Assembly: GCA_963932465.1 (NCBI GenBank)
Contig: OZ010793.1
Coordinates: forward strand, 261,575,696-261,639,695
Source of the DNA: Maratus speciosus
Taxonomy: Eukaryota; Arthropoda; Arachnida; Araneae; Salticidae
DNA: 64,000 nt
Direction of reading: 5' to 3'
Shown in pieces: positions 24,154 through 35,965 of this stretch; position 1 is the stretch's first letter; every line of letters begins with the position of its first letter. The notes beneath the pieces were generated by a model. That model was not told where the DNA came from, ran no database searches, and worked only from the letters and a program-made list of their open reading frames with translations. Made by a program: the position numbers and the translations under genes.

Positions 24154-24357
24154 CCCAGTCGAAACCATGAGCGCATCTGCTATTATGAACCTTCAAAAAG
24201 TGCATACAGAATTTGTTTTTGGTACCAGTGAAAGAAAAGTAATGTTTGATTTCTTTAATTAGAGCAATTTCGTGATTATTTAAGTAAAGGTAACTACTTT
24301 TTAAAAAGTGGTACGAACCGAATAAAATTTGTGTATGAGCCACCGGTCCCGAAAGGG
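24154..24357. mobile_element. 204-bp TTAA MITE
   Basis: TTAA-CCCAGTCGAAACC at 24150 is mirrored by GGTCCCGAAAGGG-TTAA ending at 24361. The same element is carried in tandem units 2 and 3 near 27582-27786 and 29578-29782. There the right TTAA has mutated to TGAA, so the change predates the split of those two units. Confidence 0.6.
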
Positions 24358-24503
24358 TTAAATAAAAAATCAGCCAGATGCGGCAACACTGTTGAAAATA
24401 CAAATTTACACTAAATGCTGGTATGTACGTCCGTAGTTGAAAAAAGCGGTCTTGGTGTCAAGGGGATAACTAAACAACTTGACAATTTATTTTTAAATAA
24501 AAA

Positions 24504-25936
24504 CTAGGGGGCTCGGCCCCCTACGAGCTACGCTCGCCAACCCCCGTCCAGACACCGTAGACTCTAAATGCTCGCTAATTTGATCGGCTTTAAAAAGATT
24601 TCGAAAGATTGAATTATAATTTGAAAAACAGTGGCGATCTCTCTATAAACGGATTTCTATTCATTTCTCTTTGATTGGGGAATTTTAACGCCAAATCCGT
24701 TGCGGTACTACTTGATTATCCCGTCGACCAATTTCGCCAAATTATACAAATTGACATAATTTTTATTTTAAATAACGAAAAAACAAATAAATTAGTACAA
24801 CATTAATAAAAATACAAATAAAACGTCGAAATAAAAATAACTTGATGACGTAGACACGTGTAACAGCATTTCAAAATAAGCTAATATAAAAGGAATTAAG
24901 TAAACAGAGTCTTTGTCTCCTGGTATTTTTTAACAAAGTGAAAAGAAAGTTCTTTTAAATGAGACATTTTAAATTAATCGTTTTTAATCTGACGTAATTT
25001 TGACCAAACTATTCTTTCTCTTTTTAATATTCACGTGAAAATACTTGTGTTAGAAATGAAATATTATTTGCGATTTCCTAACAAAAATAGTTGAAAAGTA
25101 TCCTCTTAAAATATCAAATTAATGTCTAGCGCAATTTCTAAATTTAAACCGTTTTGCAATATTATTTTGTGTTCATTTTATGTAATAACTGTAATGTGAC
25201 GTAAATATGACGTAATTTCTCCTATTTAAGACTTCTAACGCATGTTAATAAATTTATTGTTTTACAAATGCCTTTCTCTCTTAAAATTCACGTGTAATTA
25301 TAGTTTTTATGACGTAATTTTTTATAAGTTCCTGCTTTTTGTACATAATTATTTAATTCTAATTCCAAATGTTTTTTCTGTTTATAATAGTCACGTGTAA
25401 ATAAATTTTTAATTTATTTACACGTATAAATATTTTTTTTGAAGCAAACATTATTGTTTCCGCTGTTTATACAGTTGGCAACAGTTTAAATTAATATCAC
25501 TTTCTAAAATCTGTTAAAAATATCTCTAGAAATGCTGAAAATCTGAATTTAAAACAGAAATAAAACCTCAAAAAATTAGTCAAAATAAAAAAATTAATGC
25601 AATCTGCACTCCGACAAATTCTAACGCATAAAATGATCTAAAAATGATTAAATTCCTATGAACAGTTTTTGCCCCTATAAAACTTTTTTAGTGGAACGAT
25701 TTTGTCCAACTTTAGCATTAAATATCTCTTAAAATAATTCTTCGATCTGAAAACTGTCTGCATCAGCGTGTTTACCAAACATTTCTGTATAATACTACCA
25801 ATTTTCATATTTTTGTATGCATTATTTTTCTTAATATTAACGAAGAAAGACCTCCGGTCACAAAAACTTGAAAACCGGCGGCGGCGGCGGCGGCGGCGGT
25901 TGACAGCGGTAGTTACCTTTTTTTAGAATAGAGAGA
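24504..25936 (-). mobile_element. Non-autonomous Helitron, 1433 bp
   Basis: Read on the minus strand it begins TCTCTCTATTC and ends GGGGGC-CGA-GCCCCC-TAG, so the hairpin runs into the terminal CTAG. It lies exactly between A and T: units 2 and 3 of the tandem duplication read AAATAAAAA|TATAACTAC at the same place with no insert. TC...CTAG with an A|T target and no duplication defines a Helitron. No Rep-helicase frame is present, so it is non-autonomous. A second copy of the family spans 49575-59663. Confidence 0.92.
25875..25899. repeat. CGG microsatellite near the Helitron 5' end
   Basis: About eight GGC/CGG units in otherwise A+T-rich DNA. The second family copy has only a short CGGCG at the equivalent place near 59622, so the expansion is specific to this copy. 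Confidence 0.85.
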
Positions 25937-26587
25937 TATAACTACTTTTATTTAATATAAGACTACAATTAAATTGTTTTAAGAAAGTAAGAGGTAAAAT
26001 TGTCTATTTTTTACATTCATAAAATTAATGTAATTTAATACATTTTTGTATGTTATTATAATTGAAATATTTGCAATTTTTGTGCTACATCAAATACGCT
26101 TTTCGGCTTTTAGCGCCAGATAACGCAGACAATTCACAGCATCATTGCCCGTCAAGTTTTAATCATAGAAGAATGTAATATTCATCATTTTACTTGTTAA
26201 AACTGAACATGGAGAACGTTTTTCTAACAAAACTCTTAAAAACCAGTGATCATATAAAGGTTTATATTTTGTAACTTAAAAAAGAAAATATAACTATTTC
26301 GACGCAAATGGATTTGTATATAAGGAAAAACAACATCTGAAACATTTTTGTATTTGGATCTACAGTACTGCTCAAATGAATTGGAGCGTTCAATTAAAAA
26401 CAGCAAATTTCTTTTAATACACAATTTATTATAAAGTGTGTAGATTTAGTTTATGTTAATAGTTAACGTGTCGTCTTTTGTTCTTTATTACCTCCTGACA
26501 ACGTTAAGGCAGTTGGAAGTCAAATTCGTGAAAAAAGTCGCTTTTTTAAATATTTTGAATCCTTTATTTTCCCCCTTTCGAATGGTA

Positions 26588-27000
26588 CAGTCGTGGGAAA
26601 AAAGTAAACACTCCCTACTAACTGTGCAACTAGTTATAATAGAAGAAAGATACAGGTGCCAATCGATTGGAAATAAAGTACTTTTAAATGATGTATATAA
26701 AATTTTCTTAGGGGCCATCTACAAATCAAACCCAGACCTAAATTTGTTCTTTTTTTCCAATGGCAACATCAAAGTTTGATAATATATTTTAAATTTTCGG
26801 TTCAAACTATGCCTAGAAACGAAATTTCTAGTCATTTGAATGATAAGTTTTTGAATGATAAACATTCAAAATTTAGATCTTCTAATGTTAAATAACATTT
26901 CATATTTTTATTAATATCTCCTGAAAGTTTAATCCTAATTTGATAATTTTGTGTGGTGTTATAATACTAAAAACCCCAAACATAAATAAACACATTGAAT
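26588..27000. mobile_element. Truncated mariner-type MITE in tandem unit 1
   Basis: Begins TA-CAGTCGTGGGAAAAAAG like the intact 36214 copy and follows it for about 415 bp. It then stops at an A-run and joins unrelated sequence. The plus-strand frame at 26453-26779 overlaps it and is not a gene. Confidence 0.8.
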
Positions 27001-27519
27001 AAAAAAAAAAAAATTGAAAACATTTTATAGGTTAAGTGAGATAGAAGCAGGTGAGGCCAACACCATCTCAGATTCATTCAAATCCCACTGATTAGAGACA
27101 GTCTAAATCTTGAAAAACATATTGGTATAAACGTAGGTGGAGCTAATGTAATGAGAGACCAGCATCTTCCATTGGAAACGATTTACAAAGCAAGCATAAA
27201 AGAACTTACTGTAATATGTATCTCTCAATCTCATTCTCTTCGTTTAGTTCGTTTAGTTGCAAATATGCATGCAAAATTCTGCTTATTTTAAATGTTTATT
27301 TTTTATAAATGGGGAATTTTTTTTTAAAAAAAAGGCTTGGTTTGGGGAAAAAATTTGAGTTTAAATTTGTTAAACATTTTTTATAGTGGTAAATTGAAAA
27401 TTAAAAATGTACTTTTTTGAGTAGAAACTGAATTGGGGATTTTTTCAGAAAAAAACCCTCATTTGGGGAAAATTTGAGAATTTTTGGGGAAATTGACTTT
27501 CGACTATCTGGCAACACTG
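27001..27519. repeat. Junction block X of the tandem unit
   Basis: Present in units 1 and 2 (again at about 28997-29515) but not after unit 3. It starts at an A-run, and toward its end repeats GGGGAAAA/GGGGAAAT-type words. It ends with TATCTGGCAACACTG; inverted, this CAGTGTTGCCAGATA resembles a transposon tip, but no partner end was found. Confidence 0.6.
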
Positions 27520-28582
27520 CATATAATCATTAAAACAAAAATAACTATTGAAACTTAATGCTGAAAATTCGTAATGCTTAACCCAGTCGAAAGCATGAGC
27601 GCATCTGCAATTATGAACCTTCAAAAAGTGCATACAGAATTTGTTTTTGGTACCAGTGAAAGAAAAGTAATGTTTGATTTCTTTAATTAGAGCAATTTCG
27701 TGATTATTTAAGTAAAAGTAACTACTTTTTAAAAAGTGGTGCGAACCGAATAAAATTTGTGTATGAGCCACCGGTCCCGAAAGGGTGAAATAAAAAGTCA
27801 GCCAGATGCGGCAACACTGTTGAAAATACAAATTTACACTAAATGCTGGTATGTACGTCCGTAGTTGAAAAAAGCGGTCTTGGTGTCAAGGGGATAACTA
27901 AACAACTTGACAATTTATTTTTAAATAAAAATATAACTACTTTTATTTAATATAAGACTACAATTAAATTGTTTTAAGAAAGTAAGAGGTAAAATTGTCT
28001 ATTTTTTACATTCATAAAATTAATGTAATTTAATACATTTTTGTATGTTATTATAATTGAAATATTTGCAATTTTTGTGCTACATCAAATACGCTTTTCG
28101 GCTTTTAGCGCCAGATAACGCAGACAATTCACAGCATCATTGCCCGTCAAGTTTTAATCATAGAAGAATGTAATATTCATCATTTTACTTGTTAAAAGTG
28201 AACATGGAGAACGTTTTTCTAACAAAACTCTTAAAAACCAGTGATCATATAAAGGTTTATATTTTGTAACTTAAAAAAGAAAATATAACTATTTCGACGC
28301 AAATAGATTTGTATATAAGGAAAAACAACATCTGAAACATTTTTGTATTTGGATCTACAGTACTGCTCAAATGAATTGGAGCGTTCAATTAAAAACAGCA
28401 AATTTCTTTTAATACACAATTTATTATAAAGTGTGTAGATTTAGTTTATGTTCATAGTTAACGTGTCGTCTTTTGTTCTTTATTACCTCCTGACAACGTT
28501 AAGGCAGTTGGAAGTCAAATTCGTGAAAAAAGTCGCTTTTTTTAATATTTTGAATCCTTTATTTTCCCCCTTTCGAATGGTA

Positions 28583-28996
28583 CAGTCGTGGGAAAAAAGT
28601 AAACACTCCCTACTAACTGTGCAACTAGTTATAATAGAAGAAAGATACAGGTGCCAATCGATTGGAAATAAAGTACTTTTAAATGATGTATATAAAATTT
28701 TCTTAGGGGCCATCTACAAATCAAACCCAGACCTAACTTTGTTCTTTTTTTCCAATAGCAACGTCAAAGTTTGATAATATATTTTAAATTTTCGGTTCAA
28801 ACTATGCCTAGAAACGAAATTTCTAGTCATTTGAATGATAAGTTTTTGAATGATAAACATTCAAAATTTAGATCTTCTAATGTTAAATAACATTTCATAT
28901 TTTTATTAATATCTCCTGAAAGTTTAATCCTAATTTGATAATTTTGTGTGGTGTTATAATACTAAAAACCCCAAACATAAATAAACACATTGAATA
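28583..28996. mobile_element. Truncated mariner-type MITE in tandem unit 2
   Basis: Same start and same truncation point as the unit 1 copy, showing that the truncation was present before duplication. Confidence 0.8.
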
Positions 28997-30578
28997 AAAA
29001 AAAAAAAAATTGAAAACATTTTATAGGTTAAGTGAGATAGAAGCAGGTGAGGCCAACACCATCTCAGATTCATTCAAATCCCACTGATTAGAGACAGTCT
29101 AAATCTTGAAAAACATATTGGCATAAACGTAGGTGGAGCTAATGTAATGAGAGACCAGCATCTTCCATTGGAAACGATTTACAAAGCAAGCATAAAAGAA
29201 CTTACTGTAATATGTATCTCTCAATCTCATTCTCTTCGTTTAGTTCGTTTAGTTGCAAATATGCATGCAAAATTCTGCTTATTTTAAATGTTTATTTTTT
29301 ATAAATGGGGAATTTTTTTTTAAAAAAAAGGCTTGGTTTGGGGAAAAAAATTGAGTTTAAATTTGTTAAACATTTTTTATAGTGGTAAATTGAAAATTAA
29401 AAATGTACTTTTTTGAGTAGAAACTGAATTGGGGATTTTTTCAGAAAAAAACCCTCATTTGGGGAAAATTTGAGAATTTTTGGGGAAATTGACTTTCGAC
29501 TATCTGGCAACACTGCATATAATCATTAAAACAAAAATAACTATTGAAACTTAATGCTGAAAATTCGTAATGCTTAACCCAGTCGAAAGCATGAGCGCAT
29601 CTGCAATTATGAACCTTCAAAAAGTGCATACAGAATTTGTTTTTGGTACCAGTGAAAGAAAAGTAATGTTTGATTTCTTTAATTAGAGCAATTTCGTGAT
29701 TATTTAAGTAAAAGTAACTACTTTTTAAAAAGTGGTGCGAACCGAATAAAATTTGTGTATGAGCCACCGGTCCCGAAAGGGTGAAATAAAAAGTCAGCCA
29801 GATGCGGCAACACTGTTGAAAATACAAATTTACACTAAATGCTGGTATGTACGTCCGTAGTTGAAAAAAGCGGTCTTGGTGTCAAGGGGATAACTAAACA
29901 ACTTGACAATTTATTTTTAAATAAAAATATAACTACTTTTATTTAATATAAGACTACAATTAAATTGTTTTAAGAAAGTAAGAGGTAAAATTGTCTATTT
30001 TTTACATTCATAAAATTAATGTAATTTAATACATTTTTGTATGTTATTAAAATTGAAATATTTGCATTTTTTGTGCTACATCAAATGTGCTTTTCGGCTT
30101 TTAGCGCCAGATAACGCAAGCAATTCACAGCATCATTGCTCGTCAAGTTTTAATCATAGAAGAATGTAATATTCATCATTTTACATGTTAAAACTGAACA
30201 TGGAGAACGTTTTTCTAACAAAACTCTTAAAAACCAGTGATCATATAAAGGTTTATATTTTGTAACTTAAAAAAGAAAATATAACTATTTCGACGCAAAT
30301 AGATTTGTATATAAGGAAAAACAACATCTGAAACATTTTTGTATTTGGATCTACAGTACTGCTCAAATGAATTGGAGCGTTCAATTAAAAACAGCAAATT
30401 TCTTTTAATACACAATTTATTATAAAGTGTGTAGATTTAGTTTATGTTAATAGTTAACGTGTCGTCTTTTGTTCTTTATTACCTCCTGACAACGTTAAGG
30501 CAGTTGGAAGTCAAATTCGTGAAAAAAGTCGCTTTTTTTTATATTTTGAATCCTTTATTTTCCCCCTTTCGAATGGTA

Positions 30579-31685
30579 CAGTCGTGAGAAAAAAAGTAAA
30601 CACTCCCTACTAACTGTGCAACTAGTTATAATAGAAGAAAGATACAGGTGCCAATCGATTGGAAATAAAGTACTTTTAAATGATGTATATAAAATTTTCT
30701 TAGGGGCCATCTACAAATCAAACCCAGACCTAACTTTGTTCTTTTTTTCAATGGCAACATCAAAGTTTGACAATATATTTTAAATTTTCGGTTCAAACTA
30801 TGCCTAGAAACGAAATTTCTAGTCATTTGAATGGTAAGTTTTTGAATTATAAACATTCAAAATTTAGATTTTCTAATGCAAGGTTACATTTCATATTTTT
30901 AATAATATCTCCTGAAATTTTAATCCTAATGTGATAATTTTGTGTGGTGTTATAATACTAAAAAACCCAAACATAAATACTTTGAATTTATAATTTAAAA
31001 AAAATCATAATATGAATTATGAAACTAATATTCGATAAAATATGAATTGCAACCTACACTTTTTTTGATAGATTTATATTTATTATGTACTGCTTTATCC
31101 AAATTTTCAATTTCAAATTTTTCTTTCAAGGAGTTTTCGAATAATCATTAAAAAATGTCAAAATGATGGTTTAAGGGGCCGTCTATGATGTGCAGAAAAG
31201 CATAATTTGAAAAAATATATATATTTTACTCATTTTATTGAAATATTTGGACCGTCAGTAGTCGAAACATATTAAGTGAGTGAAATGGTCATATTGGCAA
31301 GAAATAATACATAATAGGAAGCGACACAGCCATTCTGTAGCATTTCATCAATCGAGTACCAAACTTCAATTTGGATACAGCCCTAAAATATGCTCTTTTT
31401 AAAATAATTAGTTTCTATGAAACTAATCATAAGAATTTCGTGAAAATTTGGATTTAGGCTAATTGAAAGTTGCAGAATTTATTTATGGTGTCAAACTTGG
31501 GTATTGCTATTGAAAAAAAAAACAAAGTTTGAGTTCGTTTTCTTGTGTAGATGGCCCCTCAAGCATATTTTATATACATCATTTAAAAGTAGACTTTATT
31601 TCCGATCGTTTTGTACCTGTAACTTTCTTCTACCATAATTTATTGCAGAGTTAGCAGGGGTATTTACTTGTTTTTTCCACGACTG
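30579..31685. mobile_element. Long-TIR mariner-type MITE, complete, in tandem unit 3
   Basis: TA-CAGTCGTGAGAAAAAAAG at the left and TTTTTTCCACGACTG-TA at the right, 1107 bp. Long inverted arms include GAAGAAAGATACAGGTGCCA and GGGGCCATCTACA. The middle shares GATGGTTTAAGGGGCCGTCT and CTTCAATTTGGATACAGCCC with the 36214 copy but has a different central segment. Confidence 0.85.
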
Positions 31686-31687
31686 TA

Positions 31688-32182
31688 CATTAGTTTTGTT
31701 TCTGCGACAACAAAAAGTTAATTTTTTTAAAAAAGTAATTCAGTTTGTTTACGTCATACATAAATATTACATAAGTAAACGCTAAAGTCAATTTTCTCAA
31801 AATGTTGCTTTTTAAACTTCGATGTACCTTTTTATAGACACTACTGCACGTTATTGTTTTTAATCTTGCCAGAATATTTCACACATATCTATGAGCAATG
31901 TGAAGCGAACTTTTCGTGCAAACATTTGAACAAAAGTTTTATAAAAAAGGTTTTCTTTTCAAAAATACAATTTTTTTTGTTATTTAAAAGTTGTTTTTAT
32001 TCCAGATTTTTTTAAAAAAAGAGCTAAAGTATATCTGCCTATAAAGTTTTTAGGAAGATTTTTAGGAATTTTACACTTCATATTTTAAGGAATTATTCAT
32101 ATTATGTATAAAAAATATTTCAAGTGAATATATTTGGTAAGTAAAAGGGGGGGGGGAGGATTGTACTTTGTGTCAATATATA
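31688..32182. other. Unassigned sequence, probably 3' region of the Tc1-like element
   Basis: No frame or repeat recognised. Position suggests transposon untranslated sequence. Confidence 0.35.
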
Positions 32183-32266
32183 AAAAAGAGAGAACCAACG
32201 TTAGAAAACACAAATATAAGTAAGTTACTTATATTTGTGTTTTGCATCGTTGATTCTCTCTTTTTA
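32183..32266. repeat. 84-bp palindrome
   Basis: Arms of about 41 bp share AAAAAGAGAGAA, CAACG and AAAACACAAATATAAGTAA with their inverted partner and have almost no spacer. Only four or so positions differ. A small hairpin insertion within the Tc1-like element is likely. Confidence 0.85.
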
Positions 32267-32450
32267 AAATATATTTGGTAGTTTCTGAGAAAAAGTACGT
32301 TAATTGAACGTGGTAGGTGTAGGGACTTCCAACTGCGCTTAACTAGTTTTTCACATTTGTTTAGTTCGTCGTCATGAAACGATATCTTGATTAGTGAAGA
32401 AATAATAGAGGTTAAGTGTTGAAGAGCTTTGGCAAGTTTTTTTTTACAAA

Positions 32451-33348
32451 TTAACAGGGATTTTCGATCAGGTTTATGTCTGGTGAGTGACCAGGCCTTT
32501 GAAGAACATTTATACTACTTTGAGCGAAGAAGTTTTTGCATTTTCTAGATGTATGGCAAGGTGCAAGATCGTTCTGGAAAATCCTGTCGCTAGCTGGAAA
32601 CAATTTTCGTAAGAGTGGAACCACTTTTCTCTGGGGTAAAGATACGTATTTATCAGAATTCATCATTCCTGGTCCATGAAAGTTAATACAAATCATAAGC
32701 ATTTTCTTTCGAGGACGTTTTTATATTTTTAAGATAAAGATGACGTATCTTAATTTGGACTTTTGCAAACAAATATTATTTTATGTCTTTGGACTTCAAA
32801 ATGTCATTTATTAGAAAAAAAGAACGCTTTTACAATGTTCTTCTGTACAATCTTTGCAGGTTTTAGCCCTATGTGGATATTTCTTGCGTATTATTGTAGT
32901 AAACATTTGTTTTTTCATTCGCCGGTATGCTCTCCGGTAAATCTCGTAAAGTATTCGTTTAACAGCATTGGCATGGATATCAACAGTACTTTTTCTCATT
33001 TCTCTGTTTAAGTTTACAGAAAATAAATTAGGATTCATTTTGCTTTTTCTAATCAATAAACGGCCTGTCTGAAGAGTGATTTTTCTTTTACAACGACATT
33101 TTCATTTTTTGGGGGGGAGAAAGAGAACCAGTATTTCTAAATGACTTTAACGTTCTGTTTAGAGTAGACAAGTCTACCTTACATGTCTTCTGAATCATCC
33201 CCTGTGACATGATTGTATGATGAGATAAGGTAATAATGCTGTTGCGCTCTGAAGTTTTGTGTGCACCCTGTTTCCTAAAAGAATAGTAAATGAAAACAAA
33301 ATATATTACACTATAATGCAGTATTTTAGACGAAACAAAACTGACCAA
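32451..33348 (-). pseudogene. Tc1-like transposase pseudogene (DD34E)
   Basis: This is the remnant of a DDE transposase that would cut and rejoin its own TIR ends at TA sites in the nucleus. On the minus strand three pieces read in order. 33348-33088 has a helix-turn-helix-like segment (RTLKSFRNTGSLSPPQ). 33056-32811 has the second DNA-binding part (RAYRRMKKQMFTTIIRKK ... CKSVLFF). 32702-32451 has the catalytic end, with FQNDLAPCHTSR (second D), then HSPDINLIENP (E); 34 residues separate D and E. The pieces are in different frames. The first catalytic D, normally just after the VLFF strand, falls in the broken gap at about 32703-32810. The gene is shorter than the usual ~340 residues and inactive. 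Confidence 0.85.
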
Positions 33349-34395
33349 AGCACAGCAAACAATGTACAGAGCGCTAAACTCACAAGTGCACGACCTGTCT
33401 GATAGATTATGTGTAACAAAAACATTAAGTATAGCAGCTGCAGTGTTGTCAACAGTCTGTTACTAAAATTTTCCATAGCGTTCCAATAATTTGAGCAGTA
33501 CTGAATATTTCTAAAACTAATGGTTTATGAATTAGGTTGGGAATTAGTTTGACCAACGGTAAAAGGTAATATCGTGTATATAATATGTGTGTGCGTATGA
33601 AATTTTAAAACTTCATATTAAAAACCTGGAAGATAAATTTGCTATTACTTATGTTGAAAATGTAACCCAACAATTAGTATGTTATCATTTTCAAAAAATA
33701 TTATAAGCAACTTTTTACAAACGCAATTAATTCTAGAAATATATTTAAAAAACAAACAAACTTACCACTGCAAAGAAAAATAAACACATTCATCAATAGG
33801 ATAAAAATGAAATTTAATCTCTTTAATTATCCATACATTGCTGTTATTCTTATATTTCATAAATATCATACTAAAATTTCGCACTGTAACCAAACGGTGT
33901 AATACATATATTGCAACATTGTAAATAGCTTTTTAAATACTCTAGAAAAAATATATGACATTGCAGTTTGTATTGATAATGTTTCTTGTATTAAAAACAG
34001 AGTGCAATTTGTTAATAGGGTAAGATATGTAAAAAACTTTCATTATATCTAAACCTATGAGTTTATTGATTGATTTAATAATATTGAGATCAAGGATTTA
34101 TATAAAGTTATCAATATTGTGTATTTCAAAGAAAACAAATATTGATTAAATTTAAACAAACCATTTATAGAAAAAGATTAAATAATCTTAATGAAATTTA
34201 CTTTATATCACAACTATATAATTTATAATATTATTATTTACAAACAAGCTGTCGGAATCAAGCAAGGTGGAAAATCATCCAGCAGTCTTGTAGATCTGCA
34301 TTTTTATTATTTTCAGACAAGCGTTGCCAGGTAGAAAATGAATTTATTTCGTGATTCAGCATTTAGTTTTACCAGAAAGTGTCATTGGAAACATA

Positions 34396-35965
34396 CCGGA
34401 TGATCCAAAAGTCAGGACGAACTTTAAAAATGAATAATTCGAAAACTAATCAAGATACAAAGATACGGTTTGTACCAAACGGATGGAAAAGAACCCGGAT
34501 TTTGTGTGGCAACGAAAAAATAGTTCTGTTGGCGACCCACAGATGGCGCTATAGTATTTTTTTGCACCAAAAGATGATTTACAAATGAAAAAATGTTGAC
34601 AGCTTACAAGTCAGCTTAGTTACAGTTAATTAGTACTACAGTAAATGCTCAATGTGTTGTCCATCCTTCAGAAGTACAGCTGTGAGACGATGCACCACAC
34701 CGTTCACAGCATTTAGTAGCATTTCTTTCGTTATGGCAGACACATTTTGGCGGATGGCATCATTCAGTGCTGCTAATGATGCCAGTTGGTCGCGGTACAC
34801 TTTTGACTCCAAGAATCCCCACAGCCAAAAGTCACAAGGTGTCAGATTGGGAGATCTTGGAGCCCATGCGTGATTAAACTGGCGACTGATAATGCGATCC
34901 TCCCCAAATGTTGAGCGCAGCAGGGGTTGCACAGGCAGAGCAATATATAGGTGGTGCTCTATCTTGCATAAAGGTGACTGTTTGGAGCACCTGTCACGCT
35001 TGCAGTTCAGGAATAATGACGTTCTGTAACAGTGCTACATATCACTGACCAGTGACAGAAACTATTTTGAAACCCGTCTGTGTGACTTCCGCGAAAAAAA
35101 ATGGACCAATTATGAAATCAGCATTGAAACCACACCAGAGTGTCACTTTAGGCTCTTCCAAGGTTACCCCAACAAATGCGTGCGGATTAACTGTGGTCCA
35201 CACTCGACAATTGTGGGTGCTAACAGCGCCAGAGAGTGTGAAATGCGCTTCATCTGTCCAAAGCACAGTGTGAAGCCAATCGTGTTGCTCTTCCATCTTA
35301 GTGAATACCAAATTCACAAAATCTGCGCTATAATCGAAGTCAGGAGGTTTCAGTTCCTGGTTATGTTGCAACTTGTAGGAATACCGTTGAAAAGTTATTT
35401 GCAGTGCTCTCCAGACACTTCCGTACGACACTCCTATCTGCCTCGAAACTTCTCGAGCACTGCACTCCTCATGTGCAGCAACCGCCGACATGGATTGCAC
35501 CGTATGTTGAGGGTCGTCCAATTCTTTGACGTGATACCAAAGAACCTGTAGCTTCAAATTTCTTCATCATTTTGTTCAATGCAGAAGACGTCATTGGTCC
35601 TTTGCTATCTCGGATACCCTTCGTGTAGCGATATGCTCGCAATGCCGCAATGGCACTTTCCGAATTCTTATAATACAGTTTAACTAAGAGAACTTTCTCA
35701 ACTATGGACAGCATTTCGATGCATACAAGATTCGACTACCATTACCTGCTGCAGTTGCTCCTTTTTATATTGTTTGTTGCTTTGGATAATCCTACATCAG
35801 AAATCCGACAGCGCCATCTGTTGGTCGGCAACAGAATTATTTTTTTCGTTGCCTCACAAAACCCGGTTTCTTTTCCATCCGTTTGGTGTAAACCGTATCT
35901 TTGTATCTAGATTCGTTTTCGAATTATTCATTTTTAAAGTTCGTCCTGACTTTTGGATCACCCGG
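34396..35965 (-). mobile_element. Mariner-like transposon, 1570 bp
   Basis: TA flanks both ends. The left end CCGGATGATCCAAAAGTCAG and the inverted right end (CCGGGTGATCCAAAAGTC...) match with few differences for about 115 bp, unusually long inverted repeats for mariner. Shared inner words are ATGAATAATTCGAAAAC, AGATACAAAGATACGGTTT and ACCAAACGGATGGAAAAGAA. It encodes a broken transposase on the minus strand. The duplicate segment at about 37885 shows the empty site. Confidence 0.92.
34636..35714 (-). pseudogene. Mariner-like transposase pseudogene (DDxD type)
   Basis: This would be a nuclear DDE/D transposase acting on the 1570-bp element's ends. From the start at 35714 the order is: N-terminal helical region (MLSIVEKVLLVKLYYKNSES), a KFEATGSLVSRQ turn, then after a frame change near 35500-35550 SAREVSRQIGVSYGSVWRAL (second helix-turn-helix). 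LWTDEAHF (first D), CRVWTTVNPHAF, EPKVTLWCG and then a TGA stop at 35042 follow. Readable sequence continues past two in-frame TGA codons through VTFMQD (second D) at about 34970. A 1-nt frame change precedes MQPLLRSTFGEDR and NLTPCDFWLWG (third acidic residue D). About 42 residues separate the last two D. The two stops look like CpG/TGG-to-TGA decay. Length is about 359 codons, near full length. Inactive. Confidence 0.9.

Larger units (their letters stand above)
21474..24465. mobile_element. Possible TTAA composite with CCCCTTGACA ends
   Basis: TTAA-CCCCTTGACA at 21470 is mirrored by TGTCAAGGGG-ATAA at 24456-24469, where one base of the right TTAA has changed. Between them lie a 325-bp array, a long-TIR MITE and another TTAA MITE. 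The ends fit a piggyBac-type element about 3 kb long. With only ~10 matching end bases and a heavily reworked interior, this is tentative. Confidence 0.4.
24092..30990. repeat. Three-copy tandem duplication, ~1996-bp unit
   Basis: Unit 1 runs 24092-27519 (3428 bp including a 1433-bp Helitron), unit 2 runs 27520-29515 and unit 3 runs from 29516 to about 30990. Without the Helitron, units 1 and 2 are 1995 and 1996 bp and nearly identical, which implies recent duplication. Each unit carries a TTAA MITE, a Tc1-type left end and a mariner-type MITE start. Units 1 and 2 switch after about 415 bp of that MITE to a shared ~520-bp block. Unit 3 continues through the full MITE. The small open frames repeat in register but look non-coding. 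Confidence 0.92.
30354..33503 (-). mobile_element. Tc1-like element, decayed, with nested insertions
   Basis: The left end CAGTACTGCTCAAATGAATT follows TA. The right end AATAATTTGAGCAGTACTG is its diverged inverted copy. It contains a Tc1-like transposase pseudogene on the minus strand. The ~3.15-kb span includes a 1.1-kb mariner-type MITE (30579-31685) and a short palindrome (32183). Without these it is about 1.95 kb, acceptable for Tc1-like elements. The same left end recurs in tandem units 1 and 2 at 26363 and 28358. That the two ends belong together is an inference. Confidence 0.6.

Noticed and set aside
23999..29827. A repeated 128-134-residue minus-strand frame as a conserved gene family
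   Set aside because: The three frames are copies only because the DNA was triplicated. They cross a TTAA MITE and block X and have no protein features.
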